Notes under the pieces: model-generated
The model's database searches: none
Told to the model about the DNA's origin: nothing
The model's input: the letters and a program-made list of their open reading frames with translations, nothing else
Shown here: positions 1 through 12,660 of the stretch, one piece after another
Layout of the letters: every line of letters begins with the position of its first letter
Position numbering within the stretch: position 1 is the stretch's first letter
DNA from: Odiellus spinosus
Taxonomy: Eukaryota > Arthropoda > Arachnida > Opiliones > Phalangiidae
Direction of reading: 5' to 3'
Assembly (NCBI GenBank): GCA_963920705.1
Contig: OY987233.1
Span: 5,570,001-5,634,000, forward strand
Length of the DNA stretch: 64,000 nt
Position numbers and translations under genes: made by a program

Positions 1-336
1 TGATAAGAAAGAATTTTAATTTAATTTCAGAGATAACTATTTATGGTTAAGGTGTATTTCGATCCACCTTTAACTAGAGGCCTGGAGATGGTATAATTTT
101 AAACAGAGTGAAATATATGCAGAGTGGGGAAGTGATTAAATCACGTGATGTAACGTTAAACTAGCTAGAATGCTTCTCGAAATAAACCTTGTATCTACGA
201 GGCTAAATCGGGATAATTAATCTAACCACCTGATGAAAAACAGTAGAACTAAAACAGGCAGTGCTCACATGATCCGATCACGTGGTTCTTCCCTCCATAC
301 GGTCTTCTGATTTTAAAATTTGCGATCACAATTCAA
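1..336. other. gene-free left edge
   Basis: AT-rich sequence downstream of the first carboxylesterase stop codon. I see no reading frame with recognisable similarity, no tRNA-like fold and no clear AATAAA on the minus strand that would mark the 3' end of the esterase transcript. Confidence 0.5.
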
Positions 337-2501
337 TTAACTTAATTTCAAATTATTTGCTGCCGTTTTTATCTTGGGTAGTAGATCGCTCCACATGGCG
401 CACTCTTTGTACCGTAAATCATGGCCAGATTTTATGATTGGCGGTATGCCGAGATCCAAGTAGTATCTCTTCTCTTCCGTGTATTTCGGCCATTGTTTTT
501 GAAACCGAGGATTAATTGGTTTTCTATGGAAATAATCATAACAATGTTTAGGTCTATTTTCAAATTTTTTTTAATATCAAACGTCTATCACTAAAATCTA
601 AAATCAAGTATGTCTTCCTACGTATCTATCTTATAATATATGGTTTATATACGAGTTTCTTCATCTTACCCGTATTTGGCAAAGTTTGACCAATAGTAGA
701 TCATCTTCGTTGACAAATAACACTCATCGTGGGTGAAGTTTAAGGCGACGTCATACGGTAAACCAAAAATGAAACTAATTTCATCGGTATGCGCAGCGCC
801 GAACCACTTGGGAAAGGCAGAATCACTTGGATGATGACTGAATTGGTATCTGTAGACCCTGTTACCGTTGGATTCCAACAAATCACTCATGTCGTTCGTT
901 TTGCAATGAAAAAACAGATCGGTTATGAAATGAATTAGTTCTCGGCGTATTAAAACTGGATCTGAAGGATGTTCCCAATTGGTGTAGAAGTGTTGAATCA
1001 ATATGGCCACAAAATCGTCATCAGTTCCTATAAAACCTTTAAGAAAAAAATGTTTTCAACCACCAATTGTTGTACATGAAATAAGGCTTAAAGGGACTAT
1101 CTGCTATTTTTAAATATCCCCTTTAAAGTCGCCTTCTTTTCTCGATAAGCAGACGACGTTGCCTATAACATCTTGTACAGTCAAGGCTAGGATGTGTGCA
1201 TAAGGGAAGTGCGTTTTAAAGGAGCAGAGCAGATAGGGCCGCGTGATTACTTATACCTTTTATGGCTTGTTGAAACGTTTTGTTATCAATGAATGAATCT
1301 TCTTTCAATTGCAAAGGGCCACGGCTCACGGCGAAGTGCGAGCCATCATCCGTCGTGGTTCCAATCATGACGTCAATGTCCTTGTCAACATTACCGTTTT
1401 TGACGAACGTTTCGGAATCTTCCGTGATGAAGGAACCATCAATGATTGGTGTCCACTTAACCCGGCTTGGCGCCATCGCAGGAACCTGGAATGTACTTTT
1501 GACTAAATCCCGAACGTCAAAGAACCTCAGACAGTCGAGTAATTCAGCCCGTTCCGAATAATTGTTGGAACAACCCGTGGCTTCCAAGATCTTTTCGGAC
1601 AATGCTTCCGCAGATTTATTGTCGGTGTATGCCCAGATTGCGTTACTCGTACCGCTCTGAATGATAACACGCTGAAATAGTCTTGTTTCGTACGGAATGG
1701 TCAAGTGATAATTAACCGCAGCCGCTCCAGCGCTTTGTCCAAATATGGTTACCTATATTGGCGACAATATTACAATACACCACTTTGACGGAAGTTTAGG
1801 TCTCATTCTAAAATATAGCCAACAAGTGGTTGTATTAGGGCCTAATTTAATTATAAACCTGATGGAGAAACACTTACCTTATTGGGGTCACCTCCGAAAA
1901 GTCTGATATTGTTCCGCACCCATTGCAAAGCTTGAGACTGATCCATCAATCCAACATTGCCAGGAACTTCATCCGCCAATTCGTCACCCATGTATAAAAA
2001 TCCTAGGACATGCAAACGGTAATTTACCGTGACGACGATAACGTCACCTAGAGCGGCCAGTAATCGTCCATCGTACTTATACGACGACGACGTTCCTCCT
2101 TCGAAGGCGCCACCGTGAATCCAAACCATAACAGCCGCGTTGGTAACATCCATCGGTGCCCAGATGTTCAAAGTCAAACAATCTTCGGATGTATCTTCGT
2201 CATTGGGTATCCACCATTCTTTAACTCTGGGATTGATTCCTTGAATGCAAGATTTGGAGTACTTGTTAGCCAGTAAAACGTTGGGCCAACGTTCCGGGAG
2301 AGGGGATGGTCTCTGGAATCTTAAGCTCCCGATCGGTGGCGCGCTGTAAGGGATACCTAAATACGCCCGGACTGTTCTACCAACTGGTGTTTGTATTAAA
2401 ATACCTTGAACGAAACCGTCTGTTGTATTAAGTACTTGGGTGTAAGTAGTTAAGGCAACCGAGACTAGCGTTAATGTACAACTTAGTCGAAGAAATTCCA
2501 T
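337..2501 (-). CDS. carboxylesterase (type-B esterase), copy 1
   Basis: Secreted alpha/beta-hydrolase of the cholinesterase/carboxylesterase family; it would hydrolyse ester bonds outside the cell or in the secretory pathway. Exons on the minus strand are 2501-1878, 1752-1257, 1027-670 and 523-337; all junctions are GT-AG and the model closes at 554 residues, normal for the family. The first ~20 residues (MEFLRLSC...) form a signal peptide. The oxyanion-hole motif is HGGAFEGG, where HGGGF is usual. The nucleophile elbow is GQSAG (Ser215) at the start of exon 2, and the catalytic His is in GAAHTDE (His453). The catalytic acid position reads TDDGSHF, with Asp344 where the family normally has Glu. 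A paralogue with the same exon layout lies about 6 kb away at 8746-11893. The GQSAG elbow also occurs in juvenile hormone esterases, but that alone does not give a substrate. Confidence 0.9.
1088..1240. repeat. TTAA-type MITE (family C) in esterase intron 2
   Basis: Begins TTAAAGGGACTATCTGC and ends near GCAGATAGGGCC, an imperfect terminal inverted repeat of the family seen complete at 47341-47506. It lies inside the intron between exons 2 and 3 of the esterase. The 3' TTAA is lost, so this copy is decayed. Confidence 0.55.
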
Positions 2502-2939
2502 CGTTGCGTTATGTCAATTTTATGGAAAATAAAATCTCAACGTGAGGATGCTTCGACTAACATTCTCGTAACTACTATGATTTGTGAGTTTATCGCCTTC
2601 AGCGAAATTTAACCACGCTATTAACGACCTTCGGTAAAAAATTCATCCACTGAAATTTCTCATAAATTTGTTTTTAAAGGGGCCGGATTATAGGTTCTTA
2701 CTGTTTAAAGAATTGGGTTATACGTTTCGGGTTACCTGTTTTTATTCTACCTCTGCTAAGGAATCTTTATTCATAGCGCTTTCTTGTACTAGTTTTTTAC
2801 TAGGCGGAACATTTTCAATTTTACCCTCTCTTAACTCTAAGGCTCAAATACCTCTAAAAACTGTTCCACAAGTGACAAATCATTAATCTACAAGACACTA
2901 ACCCCTTCAGTCCACCGGAAAAAAAAAAAAAAATAATAT
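2502..2939. other. spacer with a 72-codon frame and an A-tract
   Basis: Upstream flank of esterase copy 1. A plus-strand frame (2668-2886) without recognisable similarity is followed about 30 bases later by a 15-base A run (2919-2933). The frame begins at a non-ATG codon. It could be a retroposed 3' end, but I see no target duplication, so I do not call it a gene. Confidence 0.3.
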
Positions 2940-3350
2940 CAAAAGTGTATCACTTTATTCCATAAAAGTAAACAACGCCCCGTAGCTTAATAATATCAGC
3001 AGGTAAATGTACCGACAGATTCTGATTCGAGACACTCTAGCGGCCGCAGTCGCCGTGTAAATAGTGAACGGAGGAAGCGACACTCTGCGGAGAAATTCCG
3101 GAGTTGAGGGGAAGACAACATGGTCAATTCCGTCCCAAAAAAAGTCATCACCCCAGTCTGGATCGAATGATTTGGACTCTTCCTCGATATTTTGAGACGG
3201 GAGAAAGGGACGGAATTTAGGCTGGCCGCGCTTGGCTATATTGTCTTCCTTTATCCGCAGAATGTCGCTTCCTCCGTTCACTATTTACAAGGCGACTGCG
3301 GCCGCTAGAGTGTCTCGTATAAGAATCTGCCGGCACATATACCTGAACCT
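2940..3350. mobile_element. MITE family A, copy 1, right end lost
   Basis: Starts CAAAAGTGTATCACTTTATT, the long terminal inverted repeat shared with copies at 52443-52832, 53410-53801 and 63899 onward. The interior is rearranged. The right terminal repeat is replaced near 3350 by the right end of a family B element, so the locus is a composite of two broken transposons. Confidence 0.8.
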
Positions 3351-3352
3351 TT

Positions 3353-3436
3353 GCTGATTACTGTTGGATTAGGATTATTTAAACGATAAGGAATCGATAA
3401 AAAATCACTTGTTAGGTTTCATTCTACCTTTAAGGG
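3353..3436. mobile_element. solo right end of TTAA MITE family B
   Basis: Contains TTTAAACGATAAGGAATCG, then CACTTGTTAGG and a CTTTAA end, matching the right terminus of the full elements at 8209-8633 and 22893-23280. No left half is present here. Confidence 0.7.
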
Positions 3437-3832
3437 GCTAGAAATTTCAGTTTTTTCCACTGTTATCTCTTTCTCAAAATAATTTTAATTATGTAAGATT
3501 CTTTTAATACCGGTTAAAGTTTTTAAGACCTACTTGAAAATGTCAAAAAAGTCTCGAGTTTTTTAAGACAGGAAAGAAGTGGGCTCGGTTGATGTTGTCT
3601 TACGATTAATTTCGCCTAAAGGCCTAAGTTATGAGTTAAGACTTAAAATCAAATATAATCACTAGCTCACTTGTTAAAGGGGAAGTTTAGTTTTGTGATT
3701 TAAAATGATAAAAAAGTGGTAATTTTCGTAAACTTGTTACGAGAAAACTATAATATAACATTGAGGTTTCTTTTAAAAAATATCAATTGTAGTAATTGAT
3801 TTACTTTGGCGAGTTTTTGAATATAATTACTA

Positions 3833-4758
3833 TTATACAAAAACGTTGTTTTGCTTCGCACTTCAAAAAAGTGCATTTATAGGTAAGAATTTCAAACCCG
3901 TGAAGGGACAGAAATTATAAATTCACAGTGAAAGAAATATGAAAGTCACAGTCTAAGAAATCATAAAGCTATAATTATTATACAAAAACGTTGTTTTGCT
4001 TCGCACTTCAAAAATGTGCATTTAAAGGTTAGAATTTCAAACCCGTGAAGGGACAGAAATTATAAATTCACAGTGAAAGAAATATGAAAGTCACAGTCTA
4101 AGAAATCATAAAGCTGTAATTATAATAATTAATATGAATAAAAAATTTACAAAAAAATGACGTATAAATTCGGCCTATCGAAACTTTTACTTATGTAGAT
4201 TTAATGATTAGAAACTTTATAAAGAGGCGAATGTTTCCTTTTACTAACTGAAAACTGCAACCATCCATCCTAACAACTAAACATTTTAAAAACGCGGGCA
4301 GGAACTATTTGGTATTATGCTATTCTACCTTTCCACGCATAGATGGCTTTTAGTTACCCTTACCAAGAGTGAATTCTACAACAGAATGATTTCTGCATAA
4401 TTAAAAGTTTCGATAGGCCGAATTTATACGTCATTTTTTTGTAAATTTTTTATTCATATTAATTATTATAATTATAGCTTTATGATTTCTTAGACTGTGA
4501 CTTTCATATTTCTTTCACTGTGAATTTATAATTTCTGTCCCTTCACGGGTTTGAAATTCTAACCTTTAAATGCACATTTTTGAAGTGCGAAGCAAAACAA
4601 CGTTTTTGTATAATAATTATAGCTTTATGATTTCTTAGACTGTGACTTTCATATTTCTTTCACTGTGAATTTATAATTTCTGTCCCTTCACGGGTTTGAA
4701 ATTCTTACCTATAAATGCACTTTTTTGAAGTGCGAAGCAAAACAACGTTTTTGTATAA
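3833..4758. mobile_element. foldback element with tandem-repeat arms
   Basis: A left arm (3833-4190) is repeated almost perfectly in reverse complement as a right arm (4402-4758), leaving a loop of about 210 bases. Each arm contains two tandem copies of a ~145-base subrepeat that begins TTATACAAAAACG, followed by a unique inner part ending near CGGCCTATCGAAAC. This is the structure of foldback (FB-like) elements. No coding frame is seen in the loop. Confidence 0.85.
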
Positions 4759-7135
4759 TTTGTGTTTGCTTTTGGAAAAATTAAACACTTGTAAATCAAT
4801 TAACCCATTTTTTTTTTTTTTAATTTAGTGGTAGGAATTAAAATTGCAAATTTACAAGTTTAAATTGAAATGATTTAATATATATGATTATTTTATATTG
4901 TACAAACTTTATAATCGGTTATTGTTGTTCTAAATTATGGGGCCCTATAACTGTGGTTTAAGATTAAATATCCTATGGTGCACGCGACATCTTTTTTAAT
5001 CTCGATCGCAGCACGTTATTCGATCTTTTTAAAAGTAAATTGATTAAGTTCTTGTTTTTGCCATATTCAAAAATATTCCCTCCAGCTCCCGCAGAACGAA
5101 CACGTCAATACTCTCAGCATAAAACTATAGTTCTTAAATTTCATTTCACACAGTTTAATTCAGAAGTGCTTTCTATTTAGATGAATATTAACATCGCTTA
5201 AGCCGTTGTTTTCATTTTGATGGTTTATACCGTTTAATTTTCATTTTTCACTTAGATTTAAAATGAAACCATTCAGTTTATTTGCCGATTAATGAAAATT
5301 ATTAACAACACTTAATAAATACTGGTTTGCCATGGTGCACCTCTTGGGCTATTAGATTAATAGTTTTGACCTAATTAATTGGTACCCTTTTAAAATAGCT
5401 TTAAACTCACTCGTTTGCCTGTGAGGACGCGTTACACGACGCGCACAAATAATGGTGGACGGACGCGCACAATTAAAGATTGAAATGTATACAGAATACT
5501 GGTCGCTGACGTCTCGTCATCGCGTGATTTCGAATCATCTGATTGCCCGGTTAGATTTTATTTTGTACATGGCGATCAAGCCTTTTTCTTACTCCGTAGA
5601 TTTAAACTCAATTTAAAAATTATGACCTCTCGCTTTTAAGTCTCCAGTCCAACCTCAGGATACCAGTAAGTAGGAAAATATATAATTGGTACCATGACGC
5701 GGCATACGCGGGCATGGCAACTAAAAGGAAGTTAAAGTTTTCTTAAAATTGAGTACACATGGGACCGATTTATAAAAAAAAGGAAGTCCATGTGCAAGAA
5801 AAACCATTACAACTCTAACCTCCGACCTCGCGCTAGCTAGATACGCGTATCGGAAGTCCTAAAAGAAAAAACACCCTACGACTGTAATTGTTCTGGGGGG
5901 GGGCGGAGTCTCTGCCGTTTACAAATATAAGTATTTACGAATTAAAGGGTAGGAGTCAAAGATTTTAAAGGTTATATAAGAAAATATAAATAAAGTCCGA
6001 ATTTGCCGTTACATATAATATGATGACTCTTTCTTTGTTTCCATCCATTTATTCATCCACTACGCTTAGTTTAGAATAAGATCGACGAAAGCGGCACCTC
6101 GTAAAAAATCCACGCATAACGAAGTTATACCTCAATCGCGCCATGGCTCTATAAGATTCGCTTCAACTCCGAACTCGTCAATTACAAGAGAGAAGGGTGA
6201 TACCAAGGGATTACTAGCTAAAGGGATATTGGCTAATTCGAATGATAAAATATACTAGCCTGACGTGACCTTACTAGCGTTGTTTTAATCTGCTAACTTA
6301 AAGATAAAGAAAAGTGATTACCATGAACATCCACTAAGATACTAAAATATCTACTCGAGAATTAACGAGACGATCGAGACCAGAATAAACATTAAACTTT
6401 ATTATTACAAGTATAATTCTCATAAATTCAAAGAGCCCTGCAAAAAAAAGCAAACGAAGTCGTAAAAACAACAACGCGTTAGAGAACATATTTGCAAAAA
6501 ACTATGCCAAGTCCTCCGCACTGTTCCTAAAGAATCGTAAGTCTTCCTTTACTCTGCTGTCCAAGAGATGTACAGGATGATGGCCCCAGGCATCTATCCA
6601 CTACTTGTCCTCTACTTGGTCTATCCTAATCCTTGAAGGCTAAGATATTCTAGGCGTCACCACGGAACTTCCACCTCTGCAGCTGGCTAGAGACGTTAAC
6701 TTTTTTTTACACGATGTTGAACGCATGAATGACAGAGAGAGAATGTGTTCTATCCATAGGCGCAAATGACTTTTATCTCTCGAAAAACTACGTCGACTTC
6801 CCTTAAAAAACGGATTTGGCCTACTGGCGATAGGCCAACTGAAAAACGTATTTACATCCCATTGTAAGAATTGGACGACGAGTCCGAAAGTTCGTTATGT
6901 CGAACACATGATAGTACCGAAAGTTCGAATACTCAAAAGGGGCTGACTTCGCGTCGACTGCAACTAAATCAGACTGAGACTGTTGCACTCTACTAACGTA
7001 ACCTTACCTATAATATTATAAGAGGAATGGGTTAGAGCAAGTGTTTAACTAGTTGGAGGGATGACGTAGTTCGAGTGATTAACTAACGTAACCTTACCTA
7101 AAATATTACAAGAAGGGCAAGGAAACAAAATGTCC
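4759..7135. other. gene-free spacer
   Basis: About 2.4 kb between the foldback element and a short minisatellite. I find no recognisable coding frame or RNA gene. It includes a G run near 5895 and several pyrimidine tracts only. Confidence 0.5.
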
Positions 7136-7164
7136 TTTCGAGGTTGTGAACTATCGATAAAGAT

Positions 7165-7290
7165 TCCAATTGAGATTATGTACATGAAGATTACGGTCTA
7201 TCAAGATTGTGTTGCATCGACATTATGTTCTGTCGAGATTGCGTCCCATCGAGATTATATCCCATCGATATTGTGTCCTATCGCGCGTGT
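7165..7290 (+). repeat. degenerate 16-bp minisatellite
   Basis: Consecutive units of about 16 bases with the pattern GAGATTGYGTCCCATC, for example GAGATTGCGTCCCATC, GAGATTATATCCCATC and GATATTGTGTCCTATC. Seven or so diverged units are visible. The array explains the open frame at 7130-7354, which has no similarity to known proteins. Confidence 0.75.
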
Positions 7291-7299
7291 GTCCAATTT

Positions 7300-8208
7300 T
7301 GTTCTTATATCCGTATCCTTTCTAGACTCCTTTAAATTCTGCAGCATCATTTAAATTTCCCGCCAACTTTTATAACGAAATCAATTTATTGTACGTCTGT
7401 CTCAGAGTCCATTTTCTAAGACATTTCAAAATCTCACCGTTATATACCATTTGGGCTAATGTATAATACCCAAGTTTATGTACCCTGCGGCTTATAATCA
7501 TTGATAAAAAAAAAATTCAATACGCACTATAAACGTTAAAAACACTATTTTGCATTTGACTCAATACGTAGAATTCTAGGCATCGTCCTATATCTTTTAA
7601 ACCAAAACATATATCGTTTGTATCTCTCGCGTTCTGCTTTATTATTTATATTTAATTAGACACAAGTTTTTTATTCAACTGCATACACCAACGTTATCTT
7701 TTTATCCGTCTTCCTATCCAACGTAATCAAAGCTACTGTTATTCAGTCTTAGTATTCAACATAATAAAAGTATAATAAAAATATAATAGAACACCATTGT
7801 AAATCTAACACATTTCTCTCTTTTTAATGCAAACTCCCAATGAAACGCCGTCTTTCACGGTGTTTCAACCTTATCTACAGCTTTTGTTATCTCAGTCTTA
7901 GTATTCATCCGAAACGTATAGAAAAATATATAGTACCCCCACGAGCCTAACACATTTCTCTCTCTCGAATGCAAACACTCAATGAAACGGACTCGCGGTC
8001 GGACGAAGAAGAAGAAGAAGAAGAAAACCTCAGTTATCATTGACAAAAAAGATTTCACCTCATAAGACAAATCTCCATAGACTTTTCTAATGAAATTTTG
8101 AGACACCTATAAATAAAACAGGCCAGCTGGCCTGTTTTTAATTATTAAAATTTAAAATTTCCTGAACTTGTAACTCATATGTAATTCATACTGTATTCAG
8201 TATGATTT
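7300..8208. other. gene-free spacer with a GAA microsatellite
   Basis: No gene recognised. A short (GAA)n run lies near 8005-8025. The stretch around 7690-7960 contains two similar segments (CTCAGTCTTAGTATTCA near 7743 and again near 7890), suggesting an old local duplication. Confidence 0.45.
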
Positions 8209-8633
8209 TTAAAGGGAGAATGCAACCTAACAACAAGTGATTTTTTTATCGATTCCTTATCGTTTAAATAGGTCTAATCATCCAGAAAAAAATTACAAAC
8301 AAATATTAAACTAGAAATTAATTTAAAACTTGCAGTTAAAATAGGCTTAGCTGTATTCATGGAGTTATCCTGAACTCCCCGTATAAGGACTAGCGACCAA
8401 TGATAGGAGATCCTGCATTCCCCATATAAGGGTCATCGATCAATGTCATTGGTCGCTAGTCCTTATACCGGAAGTTCAAGTGATCACCATGAATCCAGCT
8501 AAGCCTAATTTTTAATTTATTTCTAGTTTAATATTTTTTATTATTATTATTTTTTTATCTTTAAACTAGGCCTATTTAAACGATAAGGAATCGATAAAAA
8601 ATCACTTGTTTTTAGATTGCATTCTTCCTTTAA
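8209..8633. mobile_element. TTAA MITE family B, full copy 1
   Basis: Bounded by TTAA on both sides. The terminal inverted repeat is about 70 bases, starting AGGGAGAATGCAACC and containing ATCGATTCCTTATCGTTTAA. A second, nested palindrome lies in the middle, with arms around GGTCGCTAGTCCTTATA. There is no coding capacity. TTAA target duplication is typical of piggyBac and Kolobok transposases. Confidence 0.85.
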
Positions 8634-8745
8634 AGGGTTAACACCTTATTATTTAATTAATTATAATAATGATTTATAACTATCTTGTTTATTAACCTAA
8701 CCTATACAACTATACGAATTGTATGAAATTATTACGTCAAATATT

Positions 8746-11700
8746 TTAGACTTTATTGGCAGCCGATGCAGCCATTATTTTGGGTAATAATTCATTCCAA
8801 AGGGAGCATTCTTTGTAACGTAGGTTCCTGCCAGTTTTGATGGTGGGTGGTAAACCAAGATCCAAGTAATATCTGTCCTTCTCATCGTATCTTGGCCATT
8901 CTTTTACAAAGTGAGGGTCATTTGGGGTCCTACAAAAAATAGTACTGATTGTACAATACTCAAACCGCAATCAATATTGATTTTACCATAAGTAAATTAT
9001 AAGCTTCAAGCGGCCAAAGGCCTCACCGCGTGAGGAGAGATAATTCTGGTTTGTTTAGAGGGGTGTATACTACAGAACCGAACATTCCCAGCCCCCTATA
9101 GACTTTTTGCCGGATATTGTCAACTGGGGGCTGCCATTACCTCCCAACCAATAGGATGCAGGAGACTTTCGTGACGTTTCTCATCTTTCCTAGCTTTACA
9201 CCGTGCAAAGAGGGGGTGGAATGACACGCCCATCCGCAAAAACTCAATTGACTCCTTTTAAATTTGGCTACTCAGAGATTTTAATTTATGATCGTACCCA
9301 TATTTGGCGAAACTTGACCAATAGTGGATCATCTTTGCCGATAGCCAAGCTTCATCGTGGGTAAAGTTTCTCGTGTTGTCATACGGTAGACCAAAAATGA
9401 AACTAATTTCATCGGTATGTCCAGCGCCAGACCACTTGGGAAAGGGTGAATCGCTGGGATGATGACTGAACTGGTATCTGTACACCCTATTACCATTGGC
9501 GTCCAGCAGATCACTCATGATGTTCGTTTTGCAATGAATAAACAAATCGGTAAAGAAATGAATTAGTTCTTGACGCATGAGAACCGGATCCGAAGGGTGT
9601 TCCCAATTGGTGTAAAAGTGTTGAACCAATCCAGCCGCCAAATCGTCATTCGTCCCTATAAAACCTTTAAACAAAATATTTAAATGTGTCACCATTTTTT
9701 TATAATTACTATGGATTAATTTTTTTAACTTTATCACACGATTAAAACGCAATATTCAAAATTTTATACTCCTGGGTTGACGAGTTCTTATGACGTAGTT
9801 TTTTTCAGTAACGTAATTAACGATAATTTTCATACGAAAGGTTAGACTTTCTGAATTAAGTACTTTTACGAAAAAGAATGCGTGAAAGCGACCTTATCAC
9901 TTGTGCCAGAACGCGAGAGAATCAACTGTAGGCTCTATGTAATATTAACGAAATCATTATTGCGGGGAATTTTTATCGTAAAAGTTTCGAAAATGGCGAT
10001 TATAAAAAAATACGTATTTTTACTTTTGCGGTAATTTTTTCTATGACATATGTATATATTGAATAGTTTTTCAACGATCTTTCCGAAAATGCTACGCAAT
10101 TTCCATTTGGAGTTCATGAAAAATCCGTAACAACCTCACTTAAACACTTGATTTTATTTGAAATTAGGCTTAGTTCGCTTATTACCTTTTATCGTTGCTT
10201 GAAACGTTTTCTGATCAATGAATGAATCTTCTTTCAATTGCAAAACTCGTAAAATCAAAGCGAAGGTAGACCCTTCGTCCGTTGTGGACCCAATCATGAC
10301 GTCAATGTCCTTGTCAACCTTCCCGCTTTTGAAGATCGTCTCGGGATCCGCTGTTAAGAATGAACCATCGTTAATTGGTGTCCACTTTATCAGGTTGGAT
10401 GGAGTCGCGGGAATCTTGAATGTGTTTTTGATCAACTCGCTAACTTCAAGGTTCCTTAAACAACGAAGAACTTCGGTCGGTTCCTTGGAACATCCAGTCG
10501 TCTCCAAGACGTTCTTTGAAAATTCGGTCGCTATTTTTCTGTCCTTGTATGCCCACAAGGCGTTACTCGTTCCACTCTGGATGATGGCTCGATGGAATGG
10601 TCTTGTATCGTATGAAATGGCCATGTGATAGTTAACAGATGACCCTCCGGCGCTTTCCCCAAAAAGGGTTACCTATATAATTTGATTCCATTTATGTGCG
10701 TATACCTTTGTGTATCCTACTTATCCTCCCAAAAACGTTTGACCAACCACATCTGGGGATAGCAGACCAAATAAGAATGGATATGACCTTCGGAGTTTTG
10801 AAGAAATATTAAAATACCTTAGGCCAGCAGAAGTTTAAGCAAAATGTATTTGAAGTTTTGTTAATATCCCCTAGATTATGGTGGGTTAGATTAGGTTATA
10901 TTAGGCTCTGATTCTGCTACAAACATAGGCCTTATAAGGAAACAGCAAAGAGCCAAGGGGAAAAAAGCCTGACGTCATGGAACCACCTTACTGAGGGAGC
11001 GCTGGTAAGGGTGAATACTGTAACTCCCTCACTAAGGGGGTTGACACCGAGGTGAGAGATAGTTACCTTTGACGTATCAATGTCTCCCTTGACGACTCCC
11101 TATATCCGGTTTGCCAGTTTCGGCCGCTAGGCTACTTGCTGACTAAACTAATTTGAACTTTAACTATTTGCTGTCGATACAACTTGCTGCAGCTCGTTTT
11201 CTTAAGATTTTCCATAGCTATAGCTATTATTTAACACAATAGAAAACGTCTTACCTTTTTGGGGTCACCTCCAAATTGTTTGATATTGTTCCGCACCCAT
11301 TGCAAGGCTTGAGACTGATCCATCAATCCAACATTACCGGGAACTTCATCCGCGAATTCTTCTCCCATGTATAAAAATCCCAGGATATTCAAACGGTAAT
11401 TTATCGTGACGACTATAACGTCCCCTAGAGCGGCCAGTAATTGTCCATCAAATTTATACGACGACGACGTTCCTCCTTCGAAACCTCCACCATGAATCCA
11501 AACCATGACAGCCGCGTTGGTAACATCCATCGGTGCAAAGATGTTCAAAGTCAAACAATCTTCGGAAGTATCTTCGTCATCCGGTAACCACCATTGCTTT
11601 AATTCGGAAACTCTGAGTTTCTGATCCAGTCCTTGAATGCAAGATTTGGAGTACTTGTTAGCCAGTAAAACGTTGGGCCAACGTTCCGAGAGAGGGGATG

Positions 11701-11893
11701 GTCTCTGGAATCTTAAGTTCCCCATTGGTGGCGCGCTGTAAGGGATACCTAAATAGGCTCGGACTGTTCTACCAACAGGGGTTCGGATTAAAATACCTTG
11801 AACGTAACCATCTGTCGTGTTATGTACTTGAGTATAAGTACTTAAAACTACCGAGATTAACGCGAATGCGCAACTTAGTCGCAGAAATTCCAT
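8746..11893 (-). CDS. carboxylesterase (type-B esterase), copy 2
   Basis: Paralogue of 337-2501. Exons on the minus strand are 11893-11255, 10672-10186, 9655-9298 and 8929-8746, giving 555 residues with intron positions and phases identical to copy 1. There is an N-terminal signal peptide (MEFLRLSC...). The oxyanion motif is HGGGFEGG, the nucleophile elbow GESAG (Ser220), the catalytic acid TDEGSTF (Glu346) and the catalytic His GAGHTDE (His455), so this copy has a full canonical triad. An AATAAA hexamer overlaps the last codons (8752-8757), but I cannot tell whether it is used. Introns here are longer (368-582 bases) than in copy 1 and hold repeat-like DNA. Likely a detoxifying or general secreted esterase; the substrate is not inferable. 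Confidence 0.92.
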
Positions 11894-12384
11894 CGTTTGT
11901 ATGATTTCAATTCAAAGTAATGTTTCCGCGTGAGCTAACCAGTTTTACTGTGATTTCGATTTATGAAAGCATACCCTTGGGCGAATTTTAATTACGCTCT
12001 CAATAACCTTCGGAAAAATAAAACCATGCTTGAATTTTTAAAAATTTATCCTTTAAAATCATTCAAAAGTATTCAATTGCGTATAACAGTTCGATAACCG
12101 GATTTATTCCGTTATATTAAATATCCAAGGCTCTTTCTAGTAAGGTTTTTTAAAACGCAAGCTTGTTTTTGAGCTTGTACATTTATATCGTTACCCTGGC
12201 ATTAAACGGAAATCCGAGTTTAAGGGGTTGAAAACTCCAAAATCTATGAATTTGTATTGCTTCAGAATACAGAATAACTCGATACCCGGGCCAAAACGAA
12301 TTGGGGCCACTCTCTATGGGGAACTGGTCAAAAAAAGACCAGCCTATGAACCAAAATTTGACCGTTTAATTGTTTTGAATTAGG
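11894..12384. other. gene-free spacer
   Basis: Upstream flank of esterase copy 2. I see no clear TATA box in the usual place and no other gene. Confidence 0.4.
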
Positions 12385-12660
12385 CTTAACGTTAAGCCTT
12401 TTTGAAAATATTTAATCGTTTGCTAATTTGAATTGCCCTGGGCTACAACTCATCTAAATGCGGGCTTGTTTAAGCTAAGTTAATTAAAAATATTTGACGT
12501 CATAACATTGTCGATAATTTAAAATTCCTCGCGTTTTTAGACTTAACGTTAAGCCTTTTTGATAATATTTAATCGATTGCTAATTTAAATTGCCCTGGTT
12601 GCAACTCATCTAAATCCGAGCTTGTTTAACTTAAATTAATTAAAAATTCGTAACGATAAT
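12385..12660. repeat. 157-bp direct duplication
   Basis: Two tandem copies begin with CTTAACGTTAAGCCTTTTT at 12385 and 12542, a period of 157 bases. The copies share the CTAATTT..AATTGCCCTGG and CAACTCATCTAAAT segments. No coding frame is associated. Confidence 0.8.

Noticed and set aside
2955..3281. 108-codon minus-strand frame
   Set aside because: Falls inside the broken MITE family A copy and reflects its inverted repeats.
10218..10628. 136-codon plus-strand frame opposite the esterase
   Set aside because: Exact antisense shadow of esterase copy 2 exon 2.
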